Below, piece after piece: positions 7,082-14,864 of a DNA stretch of 64,000 nucleotides (position 1 is the stretch's first letter; every line of letters begins with the position of its first letter). The translations under genes were made by a program, and so were the position numbers. The notes below the pieces were generated by a model. It was not told where the DNA came from, did not search any database, and saw only the letters and a list, made by a program, of their open reading frames with translations. Source of the DNA: JBQKLI01 sp012798975 (GTDB lineage: Bacteria > Bacillota > Clostridia > Tissierellales > Peptoniphilaceae); the NCBI RefSeq assembly GCF_052116305.1, contig NZ_JBQKLI010000004.1, positions 1 through 64,000 on the forward strand, given 5' to 3'.

Positions 7082-7572
7082 AAAGCTTATTTATAAAACA
7101 AAAAGTATTTAAAATTACAGATCATTATCCTGTCTTAGACGAATCTGGGAATGCAGTTTATCATGTAGATCAGGATTTTCAATTATTAGGTTTGTCTGTC
7201 GTGATCAGCGATCAGGAAGGAAATCCTGTCTGCAAAGTAGACCGTAAGATTTTATCTTTTCTTCCTGTGTTTTATCTCTCCTTTCATACGGGTGAAGAAA
7301 TCGTTATGAAATCCAGATTCACATTTCTAAGGCAGAAAATAGACATAGAACCTTATGAACTAGGGATTTATATTGAAGGAAATATTATTGACCATAAATT
7401 TGCAGTATACAAGGGAGGTCGTATCATCGGACGAATAGACAGGGAGCTTCTTGTGTGGGGAGACAGCTATCATTTAGAGATCATAGAAGAAGAGTATGAG
7501 CTGTTATTTGTAGGGATGGTTGTGGCTATCGATCATATTATAGATATAAGACAGTCCTCTTCCAGCAGCTAA
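7078..7572 (+). CDS. LURP-one-related (YxjI-like) protein
   Basis: 164 residues starting at ATG 7078, overlapping the upstream hydrolase by 4 nt. The opening FIKQKVFKITDHYPVLDESG and the repeated pattern of short beta strands match the LURP-one-related (tubby-like beta-barrel) family, to which Bacillus YxjI belongs. Biochemical function in bacteria is unknown. Coupling with the hydrolase suggests a shared job. A Ser-rich tail ends the protein. Confidence 0.7.
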   Translation: MKSLFIKQKVFKITDHYPVLDESGNAVYHVDQDFQLLGLSVVISDQEGNPVCKVDRKILSFLPVFYLSFHTGEEIVMKSRFTFLRQKIDIEPYELGIYIEGNIIDHKFAVYKGGRIIGRIDRELLVWGDSYHLEIIEEEYELLFVGMVVAIDHIIDIRQSSSSS

Positions 7573-7652
7573 AAGAATCGTAATATTATTGAAATTCCAG
7601 CGTAATCTTTTTGAAGATATTGGGTGGTAAAATAAGAATAGAGGTGAAATCA

Positions 7653-8162
7653 ATGAAAAAAATTTTTATAGTTGTTGGAATTGGAATTGTTCTGTTGGCA
7701 GGGCTTTTGACCTTTTTAACAAAAAAGGAAAGCAAGATAAGTATCGACAGCGATATTAATATTTACTCTGGAAAAGTTGTTACCTATGAGGACGATCATG
7801 GCGGTTTTCATGGAGATGGAACGACCTTTGCAGTTATCGACTTTGGAAAAGAAAATGTAAAAGACAAATATAAGGAAAATAAAGAATGGAAACCCCTTCC
7901 CTTAACGGAAAATCTCGAGATTTTAAACTATGGGAAAAAAGAAGGGGAAGAATGGAGCAGAATGCCAACAATTGCAGATGAAAAGATCAAACCTCTGATT
8001 CCACGAATTAAGAACGGATATTATTTCTTTAAAGACAGACATTTCGAGTCAAAGGATCCAAAAGATGATACAGATCTTTTTAACCGTACCTCTATGAATT
8101 TCATTTTTGCAGTTTTTGACGAAGATTCAAATAAAATGTATTATTATAAATTTGATTCTTAA
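7653..8162 (+). CDS. Hypothetical membrane-anchored protein
   Basis: 169 residues from ATG 7653, preceded by AGAGGTG. One hydrophobic segment (residues 4-23) acts as signal or anchor. The mature part is rich in Lys, Asp and Tyr, without Cys at the cleavage site, and begins with beta-rich sequence (DINIYSGKVVTYEDDHGGFHGDGTTFAVIDF). I do not recognise the family. It is followed by two small genes in the same direction. Confidence 0.6.
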   Translation: MKKIFIVVGIGIVLLAGLLTFLTKKESKISIDSDINIYSGKVVTYEDDHGGFHGDGTTFAVIDFGKENVKDKYKENKEWKPLPLTENLEILNYGKKEGEEWSRMPTIADEKIKPLIPRIKNGYYFFKDRHFESKDPKDDTDLFNRTSMNFIFAVFDEDSNKMYYYKFDS

Positions 8163-8205
8163 AGATTAGGAAGATCTTTCTTTGTGAACGTATTAGGAGA
8201 AAAGC

Positions 8206-8457
8206 ATGATCCAGTATTATTATTTAAAAGATATAAAAAGAATTGGAAAAAGAGATAAGGAAATTTATTATTTGTTAGATAAAGAAAAAGGCTGGATCCT
8301 AGATGAGGAAAAGAAAATTATCGATCGGCTTATCGGCTTTGACAGTACAAAAACCGAAGATCCAAAATCTCGTATAGGGAATATGGAGATTATAAGTCAA
8401 ATAGAAGAGATAGATGCTGAAGAAGTTATAGAACGTTTAACCAGCAGGGAAAACTAA
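8206..8457 (+). CDS. Hypothetical protein, 83 residues
   Basis: A small charged cytoplasmic protein with no signal peptide or membrane segment. The start ATG 8206 has TTAGGAG upstream. The sequence is Lys/Asp/Glu/Ile-rich, and its composition and codon use match the neighbours. I do not recognise the family. Confidence 0.55.
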   Translation: MIQYYYLKDIKRIGKRDKEIYYLLDKEKGWILDEEKKIIDRLIGFDSTKTEDPKSRIGNMEIISQIEEIDAEEVIERLTSREN

Positions 8458-8482
8458 AAAAACAAATAAAAGGAGAACTGCC

Positions 8483-8782
8483 ATGAATAATGCTGAAGAA
8501 AGAATGATAAAGGCAAAAGAAATGTATGATGCAGTCGCTTCAGACAATGAAAAGCTTAAAGACTTTATAGAAGTTCTAAAGGAAATGCCGGAACGTATGG
8601 AACCTTTATCTGATTATTATTTTAATGAATGGATAGAGGATGTTGCAGAACTGGAAGACACAGATTTTCATAATGAAGTTATGAATCAGGATTCCATATA
8701 TGAAGAAATTGCAGATCAGTACGATATGATGAAAGAAATTATTCTTATCGCCGCAAAATATATTAATAAAGAATTTAACTAA
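8483..8782 (+). CDS. DUF4298-family protein
   Basis: 99 residues, strongly acidic and mostly helical, with AAGGAG upstream of ATG 8483. The pattern of a helical N-terminus, a LSDYYFNEWIEDVAELE segment and a final DQYDMMKEIILIAAKY helix resembles the DUF4298 family of small Firmicute proteins, whose function is unknown. A terminator follows. Confidence 0.55.
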   Translation: MNNAEERMIKAKEMYDAVASDNEKLKDFIEVLKEMPERMEPLSDYYFNEWIEDVAELEDTDFHNEVMNQDSIYEEIADQYDMMKEIILIAAKYINKEFN

Positions 8783-8813
8783 GATAAGCTATAGAATTAA
8801 AAAAGATGAAGTT

Positions 8814-8848
8814 AAAGCAGAAAAGGGTATATGTTTCTGCTTTTTTTT
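8814..8848 (+). terminator. Terminator after the DUF4298-type gene
   Basis: GCAGAAA (8817-8823) pairs with TTTCTGC (8834-8840) across a 10-nt loop and is followed by T8. Confidence 0.75.
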
Positions 8849-9031
8849 GATTTAATAATAGATTATTCTGAACATAGTGGCGGAGATGATGATTCATTGA
8901 TATACTAAAATATAGAATTATATTTTTATATTTTGTAAAAACCATAAAAGCTTAAAGGATTTACAAAGTAGAAAGAATCATCCTTCCATGATATAATATA
9001 AAAAAATTGAAGTATCATAGGAGGGAATATT

Positions 9032-9787
9032 ATGCAGATTAAGAAAACCATTGCCGCAGTGCTATTTTCCATTATGATGATAGGCGCACTTTCTGGATGT
9101 ACGTCGCCTCAGCCTGAAGCAGCAGAAGAGAACAGCACTTCAGAAGTCATCAGTACAGAGGAAACAGAAGAAAGACAAACAGCAGAAACGCCTGAAGAAG
9201 CATTACAGTTTCTGAAAGACGGAAACCAACGATTTGTGGATAACAATCAAGCAAACAACGACTTAAGCGAAACAAGAAGAAATGAACTGGTAGAAGGACA
9301 GGAGCCTTTTGCAGTTGTGGTTGCCTGCTCCGATTCTAGAGTCGTTCCAGAACATGCTTTTGATCAGGGGCTGGGAGATATTTTTGTAGTAAGAGTTGCT
9401 GGAAATATTTTGGATCCGGCAGAGATCGGCAGTGTAGAATATGCAGTAGATCATTTAGATAGCAAAGTTGTCGTAGTTTTAGGCCATGAAAGCTGCGGAG
9501 CTGTTACAGCAGCAGTGGAAAAAGACCAGAATACAGAAAATAGTCATACAACCGAACATATCGATGCTTTTTTAGATAATATCGAGCCGGCTGTTGCTAG
9601 AGCGAAAGAATCGGAATTAGAAGGGAAAGAATTAGTAGAAAAAACTGCAGAGATTAATGCAGAATTAGCAGCAGCACAGCTTCTTTCAGACAGCAGCTTA
9701 ATAAAGAGTGCTTCAGAAAATAATGAAGTAAAAGTTGTTTCTGGAAAATACCTGTTAACTACCGGGGCAGTGGAGTGGCATGAATAG
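9032..9787 (+). CDS. Beta-carbonic anhydrase, exported lipoprotein
   Basis: 251 residues. The signal peptide ends in the lipobox LSGC (Cys about 23), so the enzyme should be lipid-anchored on the outer face of the membrane. An acidic Glu/Thr/Ser linker of about 30 residues follows. The catalytic domain shows the zinc ligands of beta-class enzymes: Cys and Asp in CSDSRV, and His and Cys in GHESCGAV. It interconverts CO2 and bicarbonate. AGGAGG precedes the ATG, and it appears to be a single-gene transcript. Most beta-class enzymes are cytosolic; the lipoprotein form would act on extracellular CO2 or bicarbonate. Confidence 0.9.
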   Translation: MQIKKTIAAVLFSIMMIGALSGCTSPQPEAAEENSTSEVISTEETEERQTAETPEEALQFLKDGNQRFVDNNQANNDLSETRRNELVEGQEPFAVVVACSDSRVVPEHAFDQGLGDIFVVRVAGNILDPAEIGSVEYAVDHLDSKVVVVLGHESCGAVTAAVEKDQNTENSHTTEHIDAFLDNIEPAVARAKESELEGKELVEKTAEINAELAAAQLLSDSSLIKSASENNEVKVVSGKYLLTTGAVEWHE

Positions 9788-9913
9788 AAAGAGCGGCATT
9801 ATTAAAAAAATGTATATGTTCGTCTGGTTTATGGACTTTGTGGAGGATGTTCGTTTTTGTGTATAGTAATAAAGATCTTAAGGGAAATCTGCACAGAAAT
9901 TGTACATAGAAAA

Positions 9914-9943
9914 ACAGCAGAGCAATTGCTCTGCTGTTTTTTT
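9914..9943. terminator. Bidirectional terminator
   Basis: A perfect 24-bp palindrome (9914-9937, half-site ACAGCAGAGCAA) has A-rich DNA on its left and a T run on its right. It lies between the carbonic anhydrase gene and the minus-strand mini-rubredoxin and can serve both. Confidence 0.8.
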
Positions 9944-9964
9944 GAATGGGATATTTAGTTTGTT

Positions 9965-10072
9965 TTATTTCATTTCAAAGTCATCGCTGGAAGCACCGCA
10001 GACAGGACAGAAAGCCGGCGGTGTATCTCCTTCATAAATATAGCTGCAGATAATGCATCTCCATCTTTTCAT
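9965..10072 (-). CDS. Very small rubredoxin-type protein, 35 residues
   Basis: ATG 10072 is preceded by AGGAGG, and the frame closes at TAA 9967-9965. The peptide has two knuckles, CIIC near the N-terminus (after RWR) and CPVCG near the C-terminus, separated by YIYEGDTPPAF. This is the iron-binding arrangement of rubredoxins and of rubrerythrin C-terminal domains, but with a much shortened middle. The codons fit the host. It is probably a one-iron electron carrier or a metal-binding micro-domain. The full rubredoxin at 28599-28763 is separate. The clear ribosome binding site and the four ordered cysteines make chance unlikely. Confidence 0.75.
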   Translation of the reverse strand: MKRWRCIICSYIYEGDTPPAFCPVCGASSDDFEMK

Positions 10073-10204
10073 ATTTGCCTCCTGGTTTTTTGAATTAGAT
10101 AATATATACCCTTTAATGAGATAATTTTTAGCTAACTACATAAAATATATAAAAATGGGTACAAATAGATTAATAGAATTCCATGAGGGAATAAGGAGGT
10201 AATT

Positions 10205-11389
10205 ATGTTATTGCAAGAACTTTACAAAAAACTGGAAGAAAAAAAAGAGCAGATGATCGAAAACAGAAGATGGCTTCATGCCCATCCTGAGCTTTCTTAT
10301 GAAGAAAAAGAAACAAGCAAGTTTATCGCTAAATTTTATGAGGGAAAAGATGCAGAAGTTGAGACCGGTGTTGGCGGAACTGGTATAAAAGTTACGATAG
10401 ATTCGGGAAATCCTGGAAAAACAGTAGCGATACGAGCTGATTTCGATGCTTTGCCTATAATAGAAGAGACAGGGCTTGACTATGCTTCTCAAAACAAAGG
10501 AATTATGCATGCTTGCGGACATGATGCCCATACTGCCTATATGATGGCTTTAGCAGACAGTTTAATCGAATTAAAAGATCAATTGAAGGGTAAAGTAGTT
10601 GTTATCCATCAGCTGGGAGAAGAGGTTCCTCCGGGAGGAGCGTCTTATATGATCAAAGACGGCGTTCTTGATGGAGTAGACAATATCTTCGGCTGCCATG
10701 TTATGAGCCAGATGGAAACAGGTAATGTATATTATCATGAAGGTCCGACCCAGCAAGCGAGAGCGAAGTTTACCGTTAAAATTCAAGGCAAGGGCGGTCA
10801 TGGAGCCATGCCGAACGAAGCTAACGATGCGATCGTTGCAGCATGTCATGTTGTTGTAGCTCTTCAGACAATTGTCAGCCGCCGTTTGAATCCTTTTGAT
10901 GCAGGTGTTGTAACAATCGGATCTTTTGGAGGAGAAGGAACCTTTAATATTATCAAAGACAGTGTGACGATTGTAGGAGATGTAAGATGTATGTCCGATG
11001 ATGTTCAAAAGCTTATCGGAGAACAGATAGAAACGATCAGCAAAGGCGTAGGAGCAGGATTTGGTTGCGGTGTTGAAGTAGACTTCGTTCCAGACTATCC
11101 GGTACTAGACAACGATCCTGAAATGACCCGATTAGCTGTGGAGGCGATTAAAGAGGCCAACATCGATGAAGTGAAAGAAGTTTTAGACTCCGGTCCTCAA
11201 TCTCCCTCAGAAGATTTTGCATACTATACGAAAATTGTACCGGCTTGTTTCTTCTATATCGGTGCGAAACTGGATACAGGAGAGACATTCCCTCACCACC
11301 ATCCTAAATTCCAAATCAATGAAAAGGCTATGACTATCGCTGCGAAGTCTATGGGTGCTGTTGTATTAAAATATATGGGTTTAGAGTAA
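10205..11389 (+). CDS. M20D-family amidohydrolase
   Basis: 394 residues, AAGGAGG upstream of ATG 10205. Metal-site motifs of the M20D family (hippurate hydrolase, N-acyl-amino-acid and N-acetyl-diaminopimelate deacylases) are present: RADFDALP, HACGHDAH, GEEVPPGG and, near the end, HHHPKF. The dimerisation domain (about 180-290) includes GKGGHGAMPNEANDA. It removes an acyl group from an amino-acid-type substrate in the cytosol; the exact substrate cannot be read from the sequence. It is monocistronic, with a terminator after it. Confidence 0.88.
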   Translation: MLLQELYKKLEEKKEQMIENRRWLHAHPELSYEEKETSKFIAKFYEGKDAEVETGVGGTGIKVTIDSGNPGKTVAIRADFDALPIIEETGLDYASQNKGIMHACGHDAHTAYMMALADSLIELKDQLKGKVVVIHQLGEEVPPGGASYMIKDGVLDGVDNIFGCHVMSQMETGNVYYHEGPTQQARAKFTVKIQGKGGHGAMPNEANDAIVAACHVVVALQTIVSRRLNPFDAGVVTIGSFGGEGTFNIIKDSVTIVGDVRCMSDDVQKLIGEQIETISKGVGAGFGCGVEVDFVPDYPVLDNDPEMTRLAVEAIKEANIDEVKEVLDSGPQSPSEDFAYYTKIVPACFFYIGAKLDTGETFPHHHPKFQINEKAMTIAAKSMGAVVLKYMGLE

Positions 11390-11396
11390 TAATTTT

Positions 11397-11424
11397 AAAG
11401 AGACAGAATTTTCTGTCTCTTTTT
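11397..11424 (+). terminator. Terminator after the amidohydrolase
   Basis: GAGACAGAA-TT-TTCTGTCTC (11400-11419) followed by T5. Confidence 0.8.
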
Positions 11425-11539
11425 GCTTATGACTATAAAAAAGAATGGTAATATCAGCGATCTGTGATATTATTATAGATATAGATTAGCAGTATCATTT
11501 AGGCTAAAGAGAATTTTTAAATAAAGGCGGAGGGAAAAT

Positions 11540-12034
11540 ATGATCAGCGAATTAATACTTCGAAATTACAATGCCAGTCTTGCATCCAGTCCCCTGCAAA
11601 AAATTGCAGTAGTCTGCGACGAAGGCAGAGAATTGTTCGAATTGGAATCCAATCGCAGGATTCGATACGTGGAAGATGACAGACTATTCAAATTATGTGC
11701 CCAAGAGTTTTCGGATTTGCTTTCTTTTCCATATTATAAATTCAAATATGAGGAATTTAAAATTGTTCCGAATAAAGGAACCCATAATCATAAATCGAAC
11801 CCAACCATTGAAAAATTGAAAATATTGGTATTGTATTTTGAAGACGGGGAACCTTTCAACAAAGGTAAAATCTTAGGGCTTGCTTATCAGCATGAAGAAA
11901 CAGGAGAATACCGAATCATTTATATTCCAAATGACAAATCAGAATGGGTTTACTCAGACGGATATAAGAATAAATATTCTTTCAGCCATACGTCGAAGAA
12001 TATATTATCTAAGGAAGTTGGACTTAAATCATAG
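11540..12034 (+). CDS. Hypothetical protein, 164 residues
   Basis: Cytoplasmic, no signal or membrane segment. GGAGGG lies just before ATG 11540. The protein appears to mix short helices (residues 1-80) with a beta-rich C-terminal part (KILVLYFEDGEPFNKGKILG, then YRIIYIPNDKSEWVY). I do not recognise the family. It is a single transcript with its own terminator, next to rex. Confidence 0.55.
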   Translation: MISELILRNYNASLASSPLQKIAVVCDEGRELFELESNRRIRYVEDDRLFKLCAQEFSDLLSFPYYKFKYEEFKIVPNKGTHNHKSNPTIEKLKILVLYFEDGEPFNKGKILGLAYQHEETGEYRIIYIPNDKSEWVYSDGYKNKYSFSHTSKNILSKEVGLKS

Positions 12035-12048
12035 TTAAAAAGCTTAGA

Positions 12049-12070
12049 AACTCCCTTCGGGGAGTTTTTG
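12049..12070 (+). terminator. Terminator upstream of rex
   Basis: AACTCCC-TTC-GGGGAGTT (12049-12066) followed by a T-rich tail. Confidence 0.75.
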
Positions 12071-12145
12071 ATTTTTAATCTGGAAGATCAGATTCGTTAA
12101 ATAATTTAGGAAAAGGATTCCTCTATTTACAAGTTGGATAAAATA

Positions 12146-12174
12146 TTGGATAATATTATGAAATACGCTATAAT
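12146..12174 (+). promoter_or_regulatory. rex: Sigma-A type promoter of rex
   Basis: TTGGAT (12146-12151), a 17-bp spacer and TATAAT (12169-12174), about 65 bp upstream of the rex start. I found no clear Rex operator overlapping it. Confidence 0.6.
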
Positions 12175-12238
12175 AGTAAGTAGTAGTTTTAACAAGGTAT
12201 ATAGAAGTCATAAATCATAGGAGAGTGGGAGGTGTATT

Positions 12239-12889
12239 ATGGCTCAGCGAAATAGAGTATCATTAGCCGTAGTAAAAAGGCTGCCTAAATATTACAGATA
12301 TCTAGGTATGATCGCAGACAAAGGGATTATCCGTGTATCATCCCAAGAGCTAAGTAATATAACCGGTTTGACAGCATCACAAATACGACAGGATTTAAAT
12401 CATTTTGGCGGCTTTGGACAGCAGGGATATGGTTATAATGTAGAAGAGTTGAAAAACGAAATTGAAAAGATTATCGGGATTGATAAATCGTATAAAGCAA
12501 TTATTATAGGTGTAGGAAATATTGGACGTGCAATTTTGAATTATAGAGGTTTCCAAAACTCCGGCTTTAATATTGTAGGTTTGTTTGACCATGCTGAAGA
12601 CTTAGTGGGTAAAACGATCACTGGTTTAAAAGTTAAAGATATCAGCGATTTGGAAAGTTTTATGAAAGAAGAAGAAGCGGATATTGCGGTAATTGCGATT
12701 CCCGCAAGCGAAGCGCAGCAGGTTTGCGAAATTTTAGTCGATGGTGGTATTAAAGGGATTTGGAATTTTGCGCCGATCGATTTAAAATTGCCGAAAAAAG
12801 TAGTTTTAGAGAATGTTCATTTAGATGAGAGTTTGTACACATTGACTTATTATATGAATAATCTGAAGGATTATCCTGGAGTCAAATAA
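12239..12889 (+). CDS. rex: Redox-sensing transcriptional repressor Rex
   Basis: 216 residues. The N-terminal winged helix (about 1-75) contains the ELSNITGLTASQIRQDLNHF recognition region and the FGGFGQQGYGYNVE hinge. A Rossmann domain follows with the NAD(H)-binding GVGNIGRAIL, and a C-terminal swapped helix (LDESLYTLTYYMNNL) ends it. Rex binds operators when NADH/NAD+ is low and releases them when NADH rises, which in clostridia controls fermentation genes. Length and motifs are normal. A terminator follows, so it is monocistronic. Confidence 0.95.
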   Translation: MAQRNRVSLAVVKRLPKYYRYLGMIADKGIIRVSSQELSNITGLTASQIRQDLNHFGGFGQQGYGYNVEELKNEIEKIIGIDKSYKAIIIGVGNIGRAILNYRGFQNSGFNIVGLFDHAEDLVGKTITGLKVKDISDLESFMKEEEADIAVIAIPASEAQQVCEILVDGGIKGIWNFAPIDLKLPKKVVLENVHLDESLYTLTYYMNNLKDYPGVK

Positions 12890-12899
12890 AATTTCCATA

Positions 12900-12925
12900 A
12901 GCGATGCATCTGCATCGCTCTTTTT
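12900..12925 (+). terminator. Terminator after rex
   Basis: AGCGATGCA-TC-TGCATCGCT (12900-12919), then CT5. Confidence 0.8.
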
Positions 12926-12954
12926 ATGTGTCGGGAGAAAGAAAGAGGTTAGAA

Positions 12955-14853
12955 ATGATCGTTTTAGGAGCGAAGGATATCGAGAAATCCTATGGTGCTC
13001 GAGAAGTCCTTTCAAAGATATCTTTCAATATTAACAAGGGAGATAAAATAGGGCTTGTTGGAATAAACGGAGCAGGGAAAACAACATTATTTGATATTTT
13101 AACGGGAGAACAGTCCAGCGACGGCGGAGAGCTTTATTGGATGAAGGGGATTCGGTTCGGTTATCTGAAGCAAGGAATGAAATTAGATCCGGATAAAACC
13201 CTTTATAACTGCTGCCTAGAAGTTTTTCAAGAACTTTTAGATATGGAAGAAGAGATCCGCCAGCTGGAAAAAGATATGGCAGATCCTTCAAAAAATTTAA
13301 ATACGATACTAGAGAGATATCAGCGTCTGCAAGACGAGTTTGCAGAACGGCAGGGTTTTTCTTATGATTCCCAAATAAAGGGCATGCTTAGAGGACTTGG
13401 TTTTCAGCCGGAAGATTTTGATGAAAAGATTTCTACCTTAAGCGGAGGCCAGAAATCGAGGATAAAACTTGCCCAGCTTCTTTTGAAGAAGCCGGATCTC
13501 TTGTTTTTAGATGAGCCTACAAATCACTTGGATATGAAGGCTATATCTTTTTTAGAAAGTTTTCTTCGTGATTATGAGGGAACGTGTTTTGTTATTTCCC
13601 ATGATCGTTATTTCCTTGATGCTGTAGTAAATAGGATCTTTCATTTAGAAAATAAAAGGATTGAAATTTATAATACGAATTATAGCGATTATATGGTGGA
13701 AAGGAAAACAAGGCTTAAAATCCTTTGGGACACTTATAATAATCAGCAGAAGGAACGAAAGAGACAAGAAGAAATTATTGAAAAATATTTAAGCTATGGA
13801 AATGCCAGGCTCATCCGCCAAGGACAGTCCCGAAAGAAGATGCTGGATAAAATGAGCTTTCAAGACCGTCCAGAGGAAGAATCCGGAAGTTTTGATCTTG
13901 CCTTTTCACCGGCAGTAGAAAGCGGAAAAGATGTGGCTCGAGTAAAAGATATTTCCAAGTCTTACGATGGTTCGGAAATATTTAAAGAGGTAGAATTCAC
14001 AATATTCAAAGGGGAAAAGGTCGGGCTTATCGGTGACAACGGGGTGGGAAAAACCACCTTGTTTAACATTATGATGAATCGAGTGAAGCCGGATACAGGC
14101 TCTGTTGTATTGGGGAGCCAAGTTCATGTAGGCTATTATGATCAGGAGCAGAGAAGTCTGCATTCAGATAAAACTGTAGTGGATGAAATATGGGACGAAT
14201 TTCCTTATTTAACACATTATGAGATCCGGTCTTATCTAGCAAAGTTTCTTTTTATGGGGGATGATATTTTCAAACTTGTAGATGAACTGAGCGGAGGAGA
14301 GAAATCAAGGATTTCTTTGTTAAAATTGATGCTTTCGAATACGAATTTTCTTCTTTTAGACGAACCGACCAATCATCTGGATATTGATTCTAAAGAAGCT
14401 CTTGAAAACGCTTTAAAGGACTATACCGGTACTTGTTTTATTATCAGCCATGATCGGTATTTTCTTAATAAAGTGGTAGATAAGATTATTTTATTAGAAC
14501 ATTCCGGGGTCACAGAGTTTTTGGGGAATTATGATTATTATAAAGAAAAAACAGAAGGACAAACTTCAGAAGAAGAAAAAGATCTGTTATCAAAAACCCA
14601 GATTCAAAAAGATAAAAAGAGAGCTAGAGAAGAAAAACAGCGTTTAAAATCACAAAAAAAGGAAATACTTGCTGTAGAAGGAAAGATAGAAATAATCGAA
14701 GAGGAATTGAAAGCATTGCAGGAAGAATCCCTCACCCAGGAGTTTTATGAAAATAAAGAAAGAATAGAAGTTGTATTTAAAAGGATAGATACTCTGGAAA
14801 AGGAAAAAGAAGAATTGTATGAAGATTGGTTTATTCTTCAAGGAGATATATAG
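12955..14853 (+). CDS. ABC-F family ATPase
   Basis: 632 residues from ATG 12955 (AGAGG upstream; further-upstream starts overlap the rex terminator). Two ABC domains lie in one chain, each with Walker A (GINGAGKTT; GDNGVGKTT), signature (LSGGQKSR; LSGGEKSR) and Walker B (LLFLDEPTNHLD; FLLLDEPTNHLD). An ABC-F linker lies between them (about residues 240-320), and a Lys/Glu-rich coiled coil forms the C-terminal ~90 residues. There are no membrane segments, so it is not a transporter. ABC-F proteins act on the ribosome, usually rescuing stalled or antibiotic-blocked translation. The C-terminal coiled coil recalls Uup/YdiF-type members. Subtype is uncertain. Confidence 0.9.
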   Translation: MIVLGAKDIEKSYGAREVLSKISFNINKGDKIGLVGINGAGKTTLFDILTGEQSSDGGELYWMKGIRFGYLKQGMKLDPDKTLYNCCLEVFQELLDMEEEIRQLEKDMADPSKNLNTILERYQRLQDEFAERQGFSYDSQIKGMLRGLGFQPEDFDEKISTLSGGQKSRIKLAQLLLKKPDLLFLDEPTNHLDMKAISFLESFLRDYEGTCFVISHDRYFLDAVVNRIFHLENKRIEIYNTNYSDYMVERKTRLKILWDTYNNQQKERKRQEEIIEKYLSYGNARLIRQGQSRKKMLDKMSFQDRPEEESGSFDLAFSPAVESGKDVARVKDISKSYDGSEIFKEVEFTIFKGEKVGLIGDNGVGKTTLFNIMMNRVKPDTGSVVLGSQVHVGYYDQEQRSLHSDKTVVDEIWDEFPYLTHYEIRSYLAKFLFMGDDIFKLVDELSGGEKSRISLLKLMLSNTNFLLLDEPTNHLDIDSKEALENALKDYTGTCFIISHDRYFLNKVVDKIILLEHSGVTEFLGNYDYYKEKTEGQTSEEEKDLLSKTQIQKDKKRAREEKQRLKSQKKEILAVEGKIEIIEEELKALQEESLTQEFYENKERIEVVFKRIDTLEKEKEELYEDWFILQGDI

Positions 14854-14864
14854 AAGGAGATATT

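Noticed and set aside
12035..12238. Rex self-operator upstream of rex
   Set aside because: No convincing inverted repeat of the Rex type overlaps the promoter.
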